A stretch of 6,709 nucleotides of DNA from Planctomycetales bacterium (GTDB taxonomy: Bacteria > Planctomycetota > Planctomycetia > Pirellulales > Thermoguttaceae), in contig SKZG01000536.1 in the NCBI GenBank assembly GCA_007127495.1, positions 1 through 6,709 of the forward strand, written 5' to 3'. This document shows positions 1-6,591 of this stretch, one piece after another. Position 1 is the first letter of the stretch. Each line of letters begins with the position of its first letter. The position numbers were made by a program, and so were the translations under genes. The notes beneath the pieces are model-generated. The model did no database searches. It worked only from the letters and a program-made list of their open reading frames with translations, and was not told the DNA's origin.

Positions 1-1278
1 CTTCTTGATCAGCAAGGCGGTGCTTTCGCGAACTTCCTCGTCCAGTAGATCGAAGGCGGCGAGGAAACGCTGGATCGTGAACTCATCCAGGTTATCGCGG
101 GCCGCTTTGCGAACCACCGCGTGCGGACTGTCGAGCAGCTCGACCAGGCGCGTGAGTACGCCGGGAATCCCTCGCCTGCGCAGTTGACGTACAATGGCGG
201 CCTGAACCTGCGGATCGGGATCGTCCAGGGCGCGCAGTGCCAGGGCGTTGGCGTCGGCGCCGCTGAACTCGGCCAGCGCGACCGCGGCGGCGCGGCGGGC
301 CTCGGGTTTCCCATGCAGCAACAACTGTTCGGTCGTGGTGAACGCGTGCAATCGCGGAATGCCGGAGTTCATAACCAACTTCACGACGCCACACTGGGCT
401 GCTGCATCCAACTGCGATAGAAAGGCCATGCCCTCTTGCAACCACGCGATGGACTGAAGTTTCCGTAGATTCTGTACAGTGGCCCTTGAGGGCTTGGCGA
501 CTAGCTTTTTGAGCAAATGCTGCACAAATGTTCGGTCGCTTCGTTTGGCAATCACGCCGAGTATCGCCGACGGCACATGGGGGGCGCCCAGAAAGCTCAG
601 CAGCAGACGCACGATGCCGCCGAGTGGGCTGTGGGTAAGCAGTTCGATGATGGGCAGGTACGCCGGATGATGGGGGTTGACGAGGATTTTCATCAGGGCG
701 GCGTTTTCTCGTCCTGTCAGGGCTAAAAAGGCCTCCAGCACCTCGCGCCGGCGGTGGTTCGGATATCGTGCAACGGCCTCTTCGAGGCTTGTCAGGACGT
801 GCTGACGCACGATCTTCGGATCGCGTCGCGCGTTATGGTCGGCCTGGGCGCCAAGCTCTTCATAGAGCACCAAAGCCAGCTTGAGGATCGTGCTCGCCAG
901 GGTATCCACCGGCGCGCGCCCCCGTTCGTCCAGCGCATTCAGCAGGGTAGGAATCAGGTCGTACTCACGGAGCCAGACCGCCGCTTCGCAAGCGGTCAGG
1001 CAGGCTTGCAGATCGATACCGAGGATGGCGTCGCGCAGGGCCCCGGTCAGCCGTCCTCCGTGCTGTTGCACGATAGCCTTCTGCCGGCCCGTCATGCGGG
1101 GAAGCCGGCGCAGCACTTCACGATGCCCCATACGACTTCGTCGCGAAAGCAGCGCCTTCAGGGCACCGTCCCGGATGGTGTGGTTCGGTGAGTCGAGGGC
1201 CGGCACGAGAACGCTGACGGCGGCCTCGTTCTCGACCTTCTGTAGCACAGCGAGCGTTGTGGCCAACCCTTCGCCCAT
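1..1278 (-). CDS. HEAT-repeat protein (3' end outside window)
   Basis: Reading leftward from ATG at 1278, the frame stays open for 426 codons to the window edge, so the C-terminus is missing. The product is an alpha-helical solenoid. HEAT-like units are clearest at residues 323-405, with the pattern DDPDPQVQAAIVRQLRRRG followed by DSPHAVVRKAARDNL; another is at residues 29-46 (DSPNHTIRDGALKALL). The middle (about 80-320) is helical and leucine/alanine-rich but diverges from the repeat consensus. There is no signal peptide or membrane segment, so it is probably cytoplasmic. HEAT proteins are usually scaffolds or regulators of a partner protein; no partner or enzymatic domain is visible. The start is supported by a purine-rich GAGGTGGAAGG stretch just upstream, although the frame is also open further upstream and includes GTG and TTG codons. 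The gap to the lipoprotein gene is 198 bp. The HEAT call is secure, the cellular role unknown. Confidence 0.85.
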   Translation of the reverse strand, partial: MGEGLATTLAVLQKVENEAAVSVLVPALDSPNHTIRDGALKALLSRRSRMGHREVLRRLPRMTGRQKAIVQQHGGRLTGALRDAILGIDLQACLTACEAAVWLREYDLIPTLLNALDERGRAPVDTLASTILKLALVLYEELGAQADHNARRDPKIVRQHVLTSLEEAVARYPNHRRREVLEAFLALTGRENAALMKILVNPHHPAYLPIIELLTHSPLGGIVRLLLSFLGAPHVPSAILGVIAKRSDRTFVQHLLKKLVAKPSRATVQNLRKLQSIAWLQEGMAFLSQLDAAAQCGVVKLVMNSGIPRLHAFTTTEQLLLHGKPEARRAAAVALAEFSGADANALALRALDDPDPQVQAAIVRQLRRRGIPGVLTRLVELLDSPHAVVRKAARDNLDEFTIQRFLAAFDLLDEEVRESTALLIKK

Positions 1279-1317
1279 GGCGCGCACCTTCCACCTCAAA
1301 AAGACAATCCCACCTCT

Positions 1318-1323
1318 ATTATC
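1318..1323 (-). promoter_or_regulatory. Possible -10 element upstream of the HEAT-repeat gene
   Basis: On the minus strand this reads GATAAT, five of six matches to TATAAT, in an otherwise GC-rich stretch. It would start transcription roughly 30-35 nt before the ATG at 1278. No convincing -35 hexamer sits 16-18 nt upstream; the best is a poor TGGAGT. The assignment rests on the -10 match and position only. Confidence 0.3.
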
Positions 1324-1383
1324 GGACCGCGCCCCCCGGAAACTCCACTCGGATATTCGAAGGCATCCTATATGCGGGGTGTG

Positions 1384-1426
1384 CCTTGGCCGAGCAGTGG
1401 CGTAGGGCCGGCTGTGCCTGCCAAGG
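1384..1426. repeat. Inverted repeat, 7-bp arms, between lipoprotein and HEAT genes
   Basis: The arms CCTTGGC (1384-1390) and GCCAAGG (1420-1426) are perfectly complementary around a 29-nt GC-rich interior. The heptamer TGTGCCT also occurs twice in the same stretch, once entering the left arm and once just before the right arm. There is no T-run after either side, so it is not a canonical intrinsic terminator. It could be an RNA structure after the lipoprotein stop codon, part of a dispersed repeat, or chance in GC-rich DNA. Confidence 0.35.
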
Positions 1427-1476
1427 AGCGCATTTTCGGTCCGCGATGGGTAGAGTTGGTCGCGCAGGGCATGGCC

Positions 1477-2106
1477 CTACAGAGCAGGCGGAGGCTGTCC
1501 GAGCCTTTGGTACAGATGGCCGAGGATGGTCTGCTCCAAGAGGAAATCGCGGCCTTTGGGAATCCAACCTCGGTGGAGCGGTCGGTCAACGACGGGTTCG
1601 ACAACTCTTTCCAGCGATTCGTCATAGCGTAAGGTAGCAGCCCCGGCCGTCGCGCCGATCGGTTGTCGTACGTCTTCCAATTCCTTGTAAACCGCCACAT
1701 CGACCAGGAACCCGCCGTCGGTGGGCATCACGCGCACCACGGCGAAACGCCGCATCGACTGGAGCGTGTTTTCCAGCCGCTCATAGCGGCCGACCCCATC
1801 GGCCCGCCACGGTTCCAGCAGCGTGGGACTTCCTTGCGGGTAGGTATCCAGCCGACCCTCGGTCATTACGTTCCCAATTCGTCGGACCGGCTCCTCATAT
1901 TGAAAGTCGGGGAAATAGTCGTCCACCACGTCGGCCACGGTTTCCCAGAGGAGCTGATGATCCGCGATCGCCAGGTGCGCCGGGTTGCTGTACGTTGCCT
2001 GGGCAACCGCCTCCGGCGTCACCTCCGGGGGAAGTGTCCAAGGATCAGCGGTGGTACAACCCAGGGGGAGTACCGCCAGCAGGGCAATCACGATCGTGCG
2101 AGGCAT
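1477..2106 (-). CDS. Putative lipoprotein, planctomycete conserved hypothetical
   Basis: The product is 209 aa. The N-terminus is MPRT followed by a hydrophobic stretch (residues 5-15) and the sequence VLPLGC, with Cys17 the likely lipidated residue. The lipobox is imperfect because proline occupies -3 and leucine -4, so an envelope location is probable rather than certain. The mature part is acidic and aromatic-rich. Recognisable blocks are ETVADVVDDYFPDFQYEEPV (about 53-72), TLLEPWRADG, TLQSMRRFAVVRV, KELEDV and a C-terminal WIPKGRDFLLEQ. From memory this block order belongs to a conserved planctomycete hypothetical family; no enzymatic motif is apparent. Possible earlier starts are ATG at 2151 and TTG at 2190. 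The ATG at 2106 is chosen because it gives a compact signal peptide, although no Shine-Dalgarno is visible there, while GGAGGG/GGGGAAA lies upstream of 2151. It lies 172 bp after the esterase gene. Function unknown. Confidence 0.78.
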   Translation of the reverse strand: MPRTIVIALLAVLPLGCTTADPWTLPPEVTPEAVAQATYSNPAHLAIADHQLLWETVADVVDDYFPDFQYEEPVRRIGNVMTEGRLDTYPQGSPTLLEPWRADGVGRYERLENTLQSMRRFAVVRVMPTDGGFLVDVAVYKELEDVRQPIGATAGAATLRYDESLERVVEPVVDRPLHRGWIPKGRDFLLEQTILGHLYQRLGQPPPAL

Positions 2107-2215
2107 AAGACCAATGAGCGAGGGCAGGACGTGTGCCGCAGTTTTCGGCATCCAGCGGCGTAGTTTCCCCGAAAGCCCTCCGCAAAGCAAGACCAGTGCC
2201 GATCACCCATGCGTC

Positions 2216-2250
2216 AAAATGGGAAGCCGGGCAAAGATGGGAAGCTGCGC
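2216..2250. repeat. Imperfect 17/18-bp tandem duplication
   Basis: Two adjacent units start AAAATGGGAAGCCGGGC (2216-2232) and AAAGATGGGAAGCTGCGC (2233-2250). They differ by a few substitutions and one inserted base. They lie in the 172-bp gap between the esterase stop codon and the lipoprotein gene. They could be a small slippage product or a tandem binding site; nothing distinguishes these. Confidence 0.45.
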
Positions 2251-2278
2251 CTGGTGCAGAAACGGTGGCGGTGCCTGT

Positions 2279-3703
2279 TTACCAATCGTCGGTTCGGAAT
2301 GGCGAAGCGGGCAGGCCTTCGCGGTTGTAAAGGTTGGCCTTTTCCGGGTTCATGGAGAACGCATAGCGTACGGCCACCGGTTCCGGCACCGCTTCAGCCG
2401 AAACCACCACCGTGTCGGCGTCGATCCTCGCCTCGGCCCAGTGCCACTGCCGGTCGGCCCCGGCAATGGCAAAGCCTTGCAACGTTTCGACAGGCTTCGG
2501 GGGCGACATATCCCGCGGCCTCTGCTTCCTCGCCGCCATCAGTCCCGTTCCCACGTGGTCGAAGCCAATGCGCATCGTACCACCTTCGGCCGTCGCACTT
2601 TTCAGAAGGGGACCGCTCGGGACCACATCTTCTTTGGCGTAGTCGCGGGCCAGCGCCCAAAGTGCGAGTCGGCGGCCGACGTCGAACTTGTTTTGCGGGT
2701 GGATGTCGTCGGCCTCGCCGATGTCGATGGTCACCGCCATGCCGGTGTTGGGCACTTCCTGAACTGTTTTCAACTGGGCCTCGCGGAGCGGTGCCCAGCC
2801 GTCGCCTCCCGCCGGGTTGGAATTCGGCTGGCGGAAGTTCGCCAATTGAACGAAATAGAAGGGCAGTGCGCCCTGTTTCCAGGTCGCGCGCCAACCGCCC
2901 ACCAAGGCCTTCATTTTCCAGAAGTACGACTCACCTTCCCCCCGGTTTCCGTTCGATTCGCCCTGATACCACAACGCGCCGCGGACGGCGTAAGGCTGCA
3001 CCGCGGCAACCATGCCGTGGTACATGGTCGACGTGTCGCCCAGCGTGGCGGCATCCAACTCGTCGACCAGGTCGAAGCCGTCAGGCGGTATCCAAGGCTC
3101 GATACGCGTGCCGCCCCAACTGCAGTTGATCAGCCCCACCGGAACGTCCAGCTCCTGCTGCAGCGAGTATGCGAAGAAGAACCCCACGGCCGTAAACTGT
3201 CGCACCGTGGCCGAGCTGCACACCTGCCACGAACCTTGGAAGTCGTCGGCCGGTTCGCCGGCCCGAAGGCGAGGCACCTTGATATGCCGGATGGTGGGAT
3301 GGGCGTCGGGGTTGATATGTTCGGGCAGCAGCGAGCGGGCGATCGGCCATTCCATATTCGATTGGCCGGAGCAAAACCATACCTCGCCCACCAGGACGTT
3401 CTCGACCGCCACTTGGGAGTCGCCGGAGGCCACCGTGAGCACGGCCGGTTCGCGCGACATGTTTAGCGCGTCGAGCCGGACTGTCCAACGGCCCTCGGCA
3501 TCGGCTACGGTGCTGGCGCTTTGGCCGGCGAAGGCGACTGTCACCTCGGCACCGGCTTCTGCCCAGCCCCAAACGGGTACGGGAGTACCTTGTTGGAGGA
3601 CAGCTCCCGAGGTGAACATGGCAGGCAGCTTCAGTTCCGCCAGCCCCACGCTTGCCCACAGCAATTGCAGCAACACAGCAGCACTTGTCAGTCGTTGGTT
3701 CAT
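2279..3703 (-). CDS. Secreted sialate O-acetylesterase-type SGNH esterase
   Basis: The 474-aa product matches the full-length sialate O-acetylesterase (SASA/DUF303) family, which removes acetyl esters from sugars. Residues 1-22 form a signal peptide with a good cleavage site after VGLA, so the enzyme is exported. Residues about 23-105 are the usual beta-rich N-terminal domain (GAVLQQGTPVPVWG). The catalytic domain follows: the nucleophile Ser115 lies in SGQSNMEW, the structural/oxyanion block is WYQGESNGN (245-253), and the acid/base pair is in ADDIHPQNK (Asp332 and His335). All are intact, so activity is expected. The true substrate may be sialic acid, other acetylated sugars, or algal/plant polysaccharide, a common diet of planctomycetes. 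ATG at 3703 is preferred over in-frame 3739 and 3724 because it follows AGGAAAAGGACCG and opens the signal peptide. A strong promoter lies upstream. The stop is TAA at 2279. Confidence 0.93.
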   Translation of the reverse strand: MNQRLTSAAVLLQLLWASVGLAELKLPAMFTSGAVLQQGTPVPVWGWAEAGAEVTVAFAGQSASTVADAEGRWTVRLDALNMSREPAVLTVASGDSQVAVENVLVGEVWFCSGQSNMEWPIARSLLPEHINPDAHPTIRHIKVPRLRAGEPADDFQGSWQVCSSATVRQFTAVGFFFAYSLQQELDVPVGLINCSWGGTRIEPWIPPDGFDLVDELDAATLGDTSTMYHGMVAAVQPYAVRGALWYQGESNGNRGEGESYFWKMKALVGGWRATWKQGALPFYFVQLANFRQPNSNPAGGDGWAPLREAQLKTVQEVPNTGMAVTIDIGEADDIHPQNKFDVGRRLALWALARDYAKEDVVPSGPLLKSATAEGGTMRIGFDHVGTGLMAARKQRPRDMSPPKPVETLQGFAIAGADRQWHWAEARIDADTVVVSAEAVPEPVAVRYAFSMNPEKANLYNREGLPASPFRTDDW

Positions 3704-3804
3704 CGGTCCTTTTCCTCGGTTCATTTGGTTGGAAGTCATTCGCCCAGGTCACGCCCGCAGCCGCAGCCCGTCCAATTCGGCCAGTTATTTACTCACGAGC
3801 CCTA

Positions 3805-3834
3805 AGGATAGACGGGCGCGCGGCGGCTGGTCAA
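3805..3834 (-). promoter_or_regulatory. Sigma-70-type promoter for the esterase gene
   Basis: On the minus strand the -35 hexamer TTGACC (3829-3834, five of six matches to TTGACA) is separated by 18 bp from the -10 hexamer TATCCT (3805-3810, four of six matches). Transcription would begin near 3798, giving a leader of about 95 nt before the ATG at 3703. The site lies 85-115 bp beyond the stop codon of the phosphatase-like gene, which suggests the esterase is transcribed independently. It is the best paired match in this intergenic region. Confidence 0.6.
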
Positions 3835-3919
3835 GAGGGGGCCCGGTCGGCCGGTGATTAGGCTGCACCGGCTTGGCCGGCCGCTTCGCGGGACATGGTA
3901 CTGCGTGCGTTGCCGGGGG

Positions 3920-5245
3920 CTAGCCCTGAAGCCCGAAGTGCCGCATGACGATGTTGAACACCTGGGTGTCGGCCATTGGGCCGGCGGGGAGCTTCAGCGG
4001 CTCGGAGGCCACGACGACGGTCGCCTGCGAGCGGTCGCGCACCGGGGCGCCGTGCGAGCCCTTCACGAGCGACGCGTCCAGGGGAATGCTCTTCGTCGCC
4101 GGGTCGAAATGCAGCTCGACCGGGTCGTAACCCGGCTTGCGGTGGATGTCGACCTGCCGGGCGAACGCCGGCGCCCGCGCATCGTCGAGCCACCAGTAGT
4201 AGGCGGCCCAGGCGTTGGGCTGGCAAATGACCACGGCCTCGCCGCTGCGGGGATGGTCCATGGCGTACCGCACGCGCTCGTCGCCAACCAGCACCTCGTC
4301 GACTCCGGCGGCGCCGCGCAGGAGGTCGGCCGCGCGGCGGGTGACCTGCTCGTCGGCCTCGGCGACGAACACGTGCGCCATCTGGTGGTCGACCAGCGCC
4401 CACGCCCGGCTCGCCTCGAAGTCGATGGTTTCCAGGCCGTCCTCCTCGCGCACCGCCAGCAGCCCTGCCTCGCGGAGCAAGCGGTTGGGGTACACCACGT
4501 CGCGCACCGGCGTGATGGCGTACTCGCCGGCGATCACCCACAGCGGGCGCTGACCATAGGCCTCGTGCATGCCGTCGGCCAGCTTGCCGAGCACCGCATC
4601 GAGATCCTGGACGGCCTGTTGGGACGCCTCGCTTTCCGGACCGGTCTTCTGCGCCGCGTAGTCGAGCGTTTGCAGGTAGATGTAGAAGAAATCGGGCCGC
4701 CACTGCCGGGCGGCGAACAGGGCCGAGTCGGCAATCCAGCGGCTCGACTCGATGCCGGCCAGCGGGCCCCAGTAGTGCTTCAGCGGAAAATGCCCCAACG
4801 TGTCGCGCAGCGTGCCGTACAACTCGACCGGCCGCGTGTAGCACCAGAGCGATTCCGTGCCGTCGGGATTGTGGATGGGGGCGGGCGTGCATACGTAATC
4901 GGCCTCGCAGCCCTTTGAGTGCAGCGGGAACCACACGGCCGAATTGCCGTCGTGGGCGTGCGACAGCACGTCCCAGATTTGCGGTTTCTCGATGCAGTCG
5001 TTCGGCGCGGTCCACATTTCCGGGTGCCGCCGCTCGCGCCAGTAGAACCCGTTGGCCACCACGCCGTGCTCGCGCGGCAGCCGGCCGGTGGTCATGTTCG
5101 CCTGCACCGGGCAGGTGACGGCGGGGAAGCTCGGGCGAAGGTCGGCAATTTCGCCGCCGGCGGTCAGCTCGCGCAGGCGAGGCATCGCCGCCACGTCGTT
5201 CTCGCGGAGGTTCGGGATGGAAAGCAGCAGGAGTGGTTGAGTCAT
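3920..5245 (-). CDS. Alkaline-phosphatase-superfamily protein, NPP/EboF-like
   Basis: The 441-aa product has the fold signatures of type I phosphodiesterase/nucleotide pyrophosphatase (PF01663). The nucleophile block is FPAVTCPVQANMTTGRLP (40-57) with Thr44, followed by REHGVVANGF. Later blocks are YLQTLDYAAQKTGPES (190-205), VIAGEYAITPV (237-247), DHQMAHVFV (286-294), DHPRSGEAV (330-338), DIHRKPGYDPVEL (366-378) and KGSHG (395-399). By eye, several canonical metal ligands are changed: the N-terminal IDG aspartate reads IPN, the SDHG pair reads GEYA, and one histidine is Gln199. These changes fit my memory of a coherent subfamily that includes EboF-type proteins of the ebo cluster (precursor transport in scytonemin synthesis), but no other ebo gene is present here. 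No signal peptide is evident; the N-terminus is the first beta strand. ATG at 5245 is chosen over TTG at 5260. Natural substrate unknown. Confidence 0.88.
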   Translation of the reverse strand: MTQPLLLLSIPNLRENDVAAMPRLRELTAGGEIADLRPSFPAVTCPVQANMTTGRLPREHGVVANGFYWRERRHPEMWTAPNDCIEKPQIWDVLSHAHDGNSAVWFPLHSKGCEADYVCTPAPIHNPDGTESLWCYTRPVELYGTLRDTLGHFPLKHYWGPLAGIESSRWIADSALFAARQWRPDFFYIYLQTLDYAAQKTGPESEASQQAVQDLDAVLGKLADGMHEAYGQRPLWVIAGEYAITPVRDVVYPNRLLREAGLLAVREEDGLETIDFEASRAWALVDHQMAHVFVAEADEQVTRRAADLLRGAAGVDEVLVGDERVRYAMDHPRSGEAVVICQPNAWAAYYWWLDDARAPAFARQVDIHRKPGYDPVELHFDPATKSIPLDASLVKGSHGAPVRDRSQATVVVASEPLKLPAGPMADTQVFNIVMRHFGLQG

Positions 5246-5323
5246 GGCAGATGGTTCCAAGGGTCAGGGCGGCAGGGGATTGGCGGTCATTCGGCCGTCT
5301 GTTGCAGCGGCTGTTCTGCTCGA

Positions 5324-5341
5324 GTGCCGCCATAACGGCAC
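5324..5341. promoter_or_regulatory. Leader hairpin upstream of the phosphatase-like gene
   Basis: GTGCCG (5324-5329) and CGGCAC (5336-5341) form a perfect 6-bp stem around a 6-nt loop. The hairpin would lie about 12 nt after the predicted transcription start and about 80 nt before the ATG. It may stabilise the 5' end of the message or be a protein-binding dyad. There is no U-run, so it is not an attenuator of the usual kind. Confidence 0.35.
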
Positions 5342-5359
5342 CTCTCGCCAATCACAAGC

Positions 5360-5387
5360 ATTGTACCAGCGAATCTGCGCCGCTCAA
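5360..5387 (-). promoter_or_regulatory. Sigma-70-type promoter for the phosphatase-like gene
   Basis: On the minus strand the -35 hexamer TTGAGC (5382-5387, four of six matches) lies 16 bp before the -10 hexamer TACAAT (5360-5365, five of six matches). The predicted start is near 5353, leaving a leader of about 108 nt to the ATG at 5245. The promoter lies only about 50 bp after the stop codon of the zinc-ribbon gene. Confidence 0.55.
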
Positions 5388-5400
5388 GACGCAGGAAGGT

Positions 5401-5418
5401 GAAGTAGAAGTAGAAGTA
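5401..5418. repeat. Three-copy GAAGTA hexanucleotide repeat
   Basis: Three perfect tandem copies of GAAGTA sit between the stop codon of the zinc-ribbon gene (5437) and the -35 element of the next gene (5387). On the transcribed strand it reads as TACTTC units. It is directly upstream of the promoter, so a change in copy number could alter promoter spacing to upstream sites. It may also be inert. Confidence 0.6.
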
Positions 5419-5436
5419 CCTGAGCGTGAACGGTAA

Positions 5437-6417
5437 TCACTCGCCGGCTTCTGCGCCGAAGTCGACCTCGATAGGCGGCAGCCCGCCGTGGACTTCGTAC
5501 TTCGCCCACCGGTATTGGTAGCGGCTGATGAGGCGTTCGGGCATCGTGAAATAGCGTCCGATTTCCATCAGGTCGGCTTCGTCAGGGTCGGTGCCCCGCG
5601 GTCGGCTGGTATTTCGAGAGATGATCAGAATGTAGTACTCCCCGCGATCCGGCACGACCATGTCGAAACGGCCTTGGGCGTTGGCCCGGACATACGCGCC
5701 GCCGAGTTCGTCGAGGAGTCGCAAGTTTCGGAGCGTTCCGGGCGGATCGGGGTCCTGGGGCCGGATGCCGTGAATGGGGATCGGTGCGTCGGGCACAGCG
5801 CCTGCCGGCAAAGCGATGACGACGGCCCGCTCATCGCCCTCCATCTCCTGCGGTCCCGGCCGATACACGAGACGCCCTTCAATGAGCGTGCGTTCCTTGA
5901 GGGCGGCCTCATGCTCCTGAGCCAATTCCAACGTGGCGTTTCCCCGGCCGATGAAGTACCCCGTACCGAAGAAGACCAGGGCAAGTACCGTCAGCAAGAC
6001 TCCCTGAATGTATAGGGCGCGCCGAGGGAACAGGATCATTCCGGCCGGCGTGGACGGGCCCGCCGTTTCCGTCGCCGAGTTGGGTTCCTCCGATGGTGCG
6101 GATCGCTTGGGTTTGGCAGCCGGCGGTGCGGCGGCCGGCGGCGTCGGATCGGGCGTCGAGACCGGCGGCTTGCGGCGGCGACGGTGGGGAGGCGCCTCGA
6201 CCGGCTCCGGGGCGTCGTCGTAGACCGTTAGAGCTTCGGTTTCCATCGGCGGCGAACTGGCGCTGCCGGCGCGCAGCGCTTCGGCAACCGCCGCCGCCTC
6301 TTCGGTGGGAACGGTTTGAGCGAACCCGCACTTTGGGCAGTCGATCTGACTGCCCACCTTTCGGCTGGCGATTCCCAGCAGTTGTTCGCAGCGTTTGCAG
6401 TGGAAGCGGATCGGCAT
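5437..6417 (-). CDS. Zinc-ribbon single-pass membrane protein with carboxypeptidase-regulatory-like domain
   Basis: The 326-aa product has a modular layout. Residues 1-30 are a zinc ribbon (IRFHCKRC at 3-10 and DCPKCG at 26-31; Cys7, Cys10, Cys27, Cys30) of the type that often opens planctomycete membrane proteins. Residues 31-130 are a low-complexity Pro/Ala linker with a basic RRRRK patch near 79-83. Residues about 134-157 are one hydrophobic membrane helix. Residues about 178-270 resemble a carboxypeptidase-regulatory (Ig-like) domain: LIEGRLVYRPG, then GAYVRANAQGRFDMVVPDRG, then EYYILIISRN. A charged tail follows. The ribbon and linker should be cytoplasmic and the Ig-like part outside the membrane (inference). 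ATG at 6417 is chosen over TTG at 6447 because it gives the family-typical MPIRF start; no Shine-Dalgarno is evident. It may sense or anchor something at the cell surface; no catalytic residues are visible. Stop is TGA at 5437. Confidence 0.85.
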   Translation of the reverse strand: MPIRFHCKRCEQLLGIASRKVGSQIDCPKCGFAQTVPTEEAAAVAEALRAGSASSPPMETEALTVYDDAPEPVEAPPHRRRRKPPVSTPDPTPPAAAPPAAKPKRSAPSEEPNSATETAGPSTPAGMILFPRRALYIQGVLLTVLALVFFGTGYFIGRGNATLELAQEHEAALKERTLIEGRLVYRPGPQEMEGDERAVVIALPAGAVPDAPIPIHGIRPQDPDPPGTLRNLRLLDELGGAYVRANAQGRFDMVVPDRGEYYILIISRNTSRPRGTDPDEADLMEIGRYFTMPERLISRYQYRWAKYEVHGGLPPIEVDFGAEAGE

Positions 6418-6518
6418 GCGGCTGCCGTCTTTGGGCCAGGGAGCCAAGTGTAGGGGGGCACGAAGGGACGAGCCCGACCCGGGGTGTTGAATTTGTGATT
6501 GTCAAGGCCAACGGGTGT

Positions 6519-6541
6519 GCTGCTGCAAGTCGTCCAGCAGC
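6519..6541 (-). terminator. Possible hairpin after the partial right-edge gene
   Basis: GCTGCTG and CAGCAGC form a perfect 7-bp stem around a 9-nt loop, about 50 nt downstream of the TGA at 6592 on the minus strand. No T-run follows, so if it terminates transcription it is not a canonical intrinsic terminator. CTG/CAG triplets make chance complementarity likely. Confidence 0.25.
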
Positions 6542-6591
6542 TCGCCCGCCCGCGCCGCCAGTGGCCAAGATCGTGCCCCAAGCTGTGCCGA

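Noticed and set aside
754..1191. A 145-codon plus-strand open frame within the HEAT-repeat gene
   Set aside because: It is antisense to a continuous 426-codon HEAT-repeat frame and has no recognisable domain.
1466..1478. AGGGC-ATG-GCCCT palindrome at the lipoprotein stop codon
   Set aside because: The stem is 5 bp with a 3-nt loop and no T-run, too weak to call a terminator in GC-rich DNA.
1985..3466. A 493-codon plus-strand open frame opposite the esterase gene
   Set aside because: It is antisense to a gene with intact catalytic motifs, and its product is rich in His, Arg, Gly and Val without domain character.
3854..4918. A 354-codon plus-strand open frame opposite the phosphatase-like gene
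   Set aside because: It mirrors the codon bias of the real gene on the other strand and shows no domain or plausible initiation context.
3858..5351. A 497-codon minus-strand open frame that covers the whole phosphatase-like gene in another frame
   Set aside because: Its product is Arg/Ala/Gly-rich with no recognisable motif, while the overlapping frame carries a clear family signature. Long off-frame openings are expected in GC-rich DNA.
6500..6505. A perfect TTGACA on the minus strand upstream of the zinc-ribbon gene
   Set aside because: At 16-19 bp spacing the sequence is CCGGGT-like, with no -10 hexamer, so a complete promoter cannot be supported.
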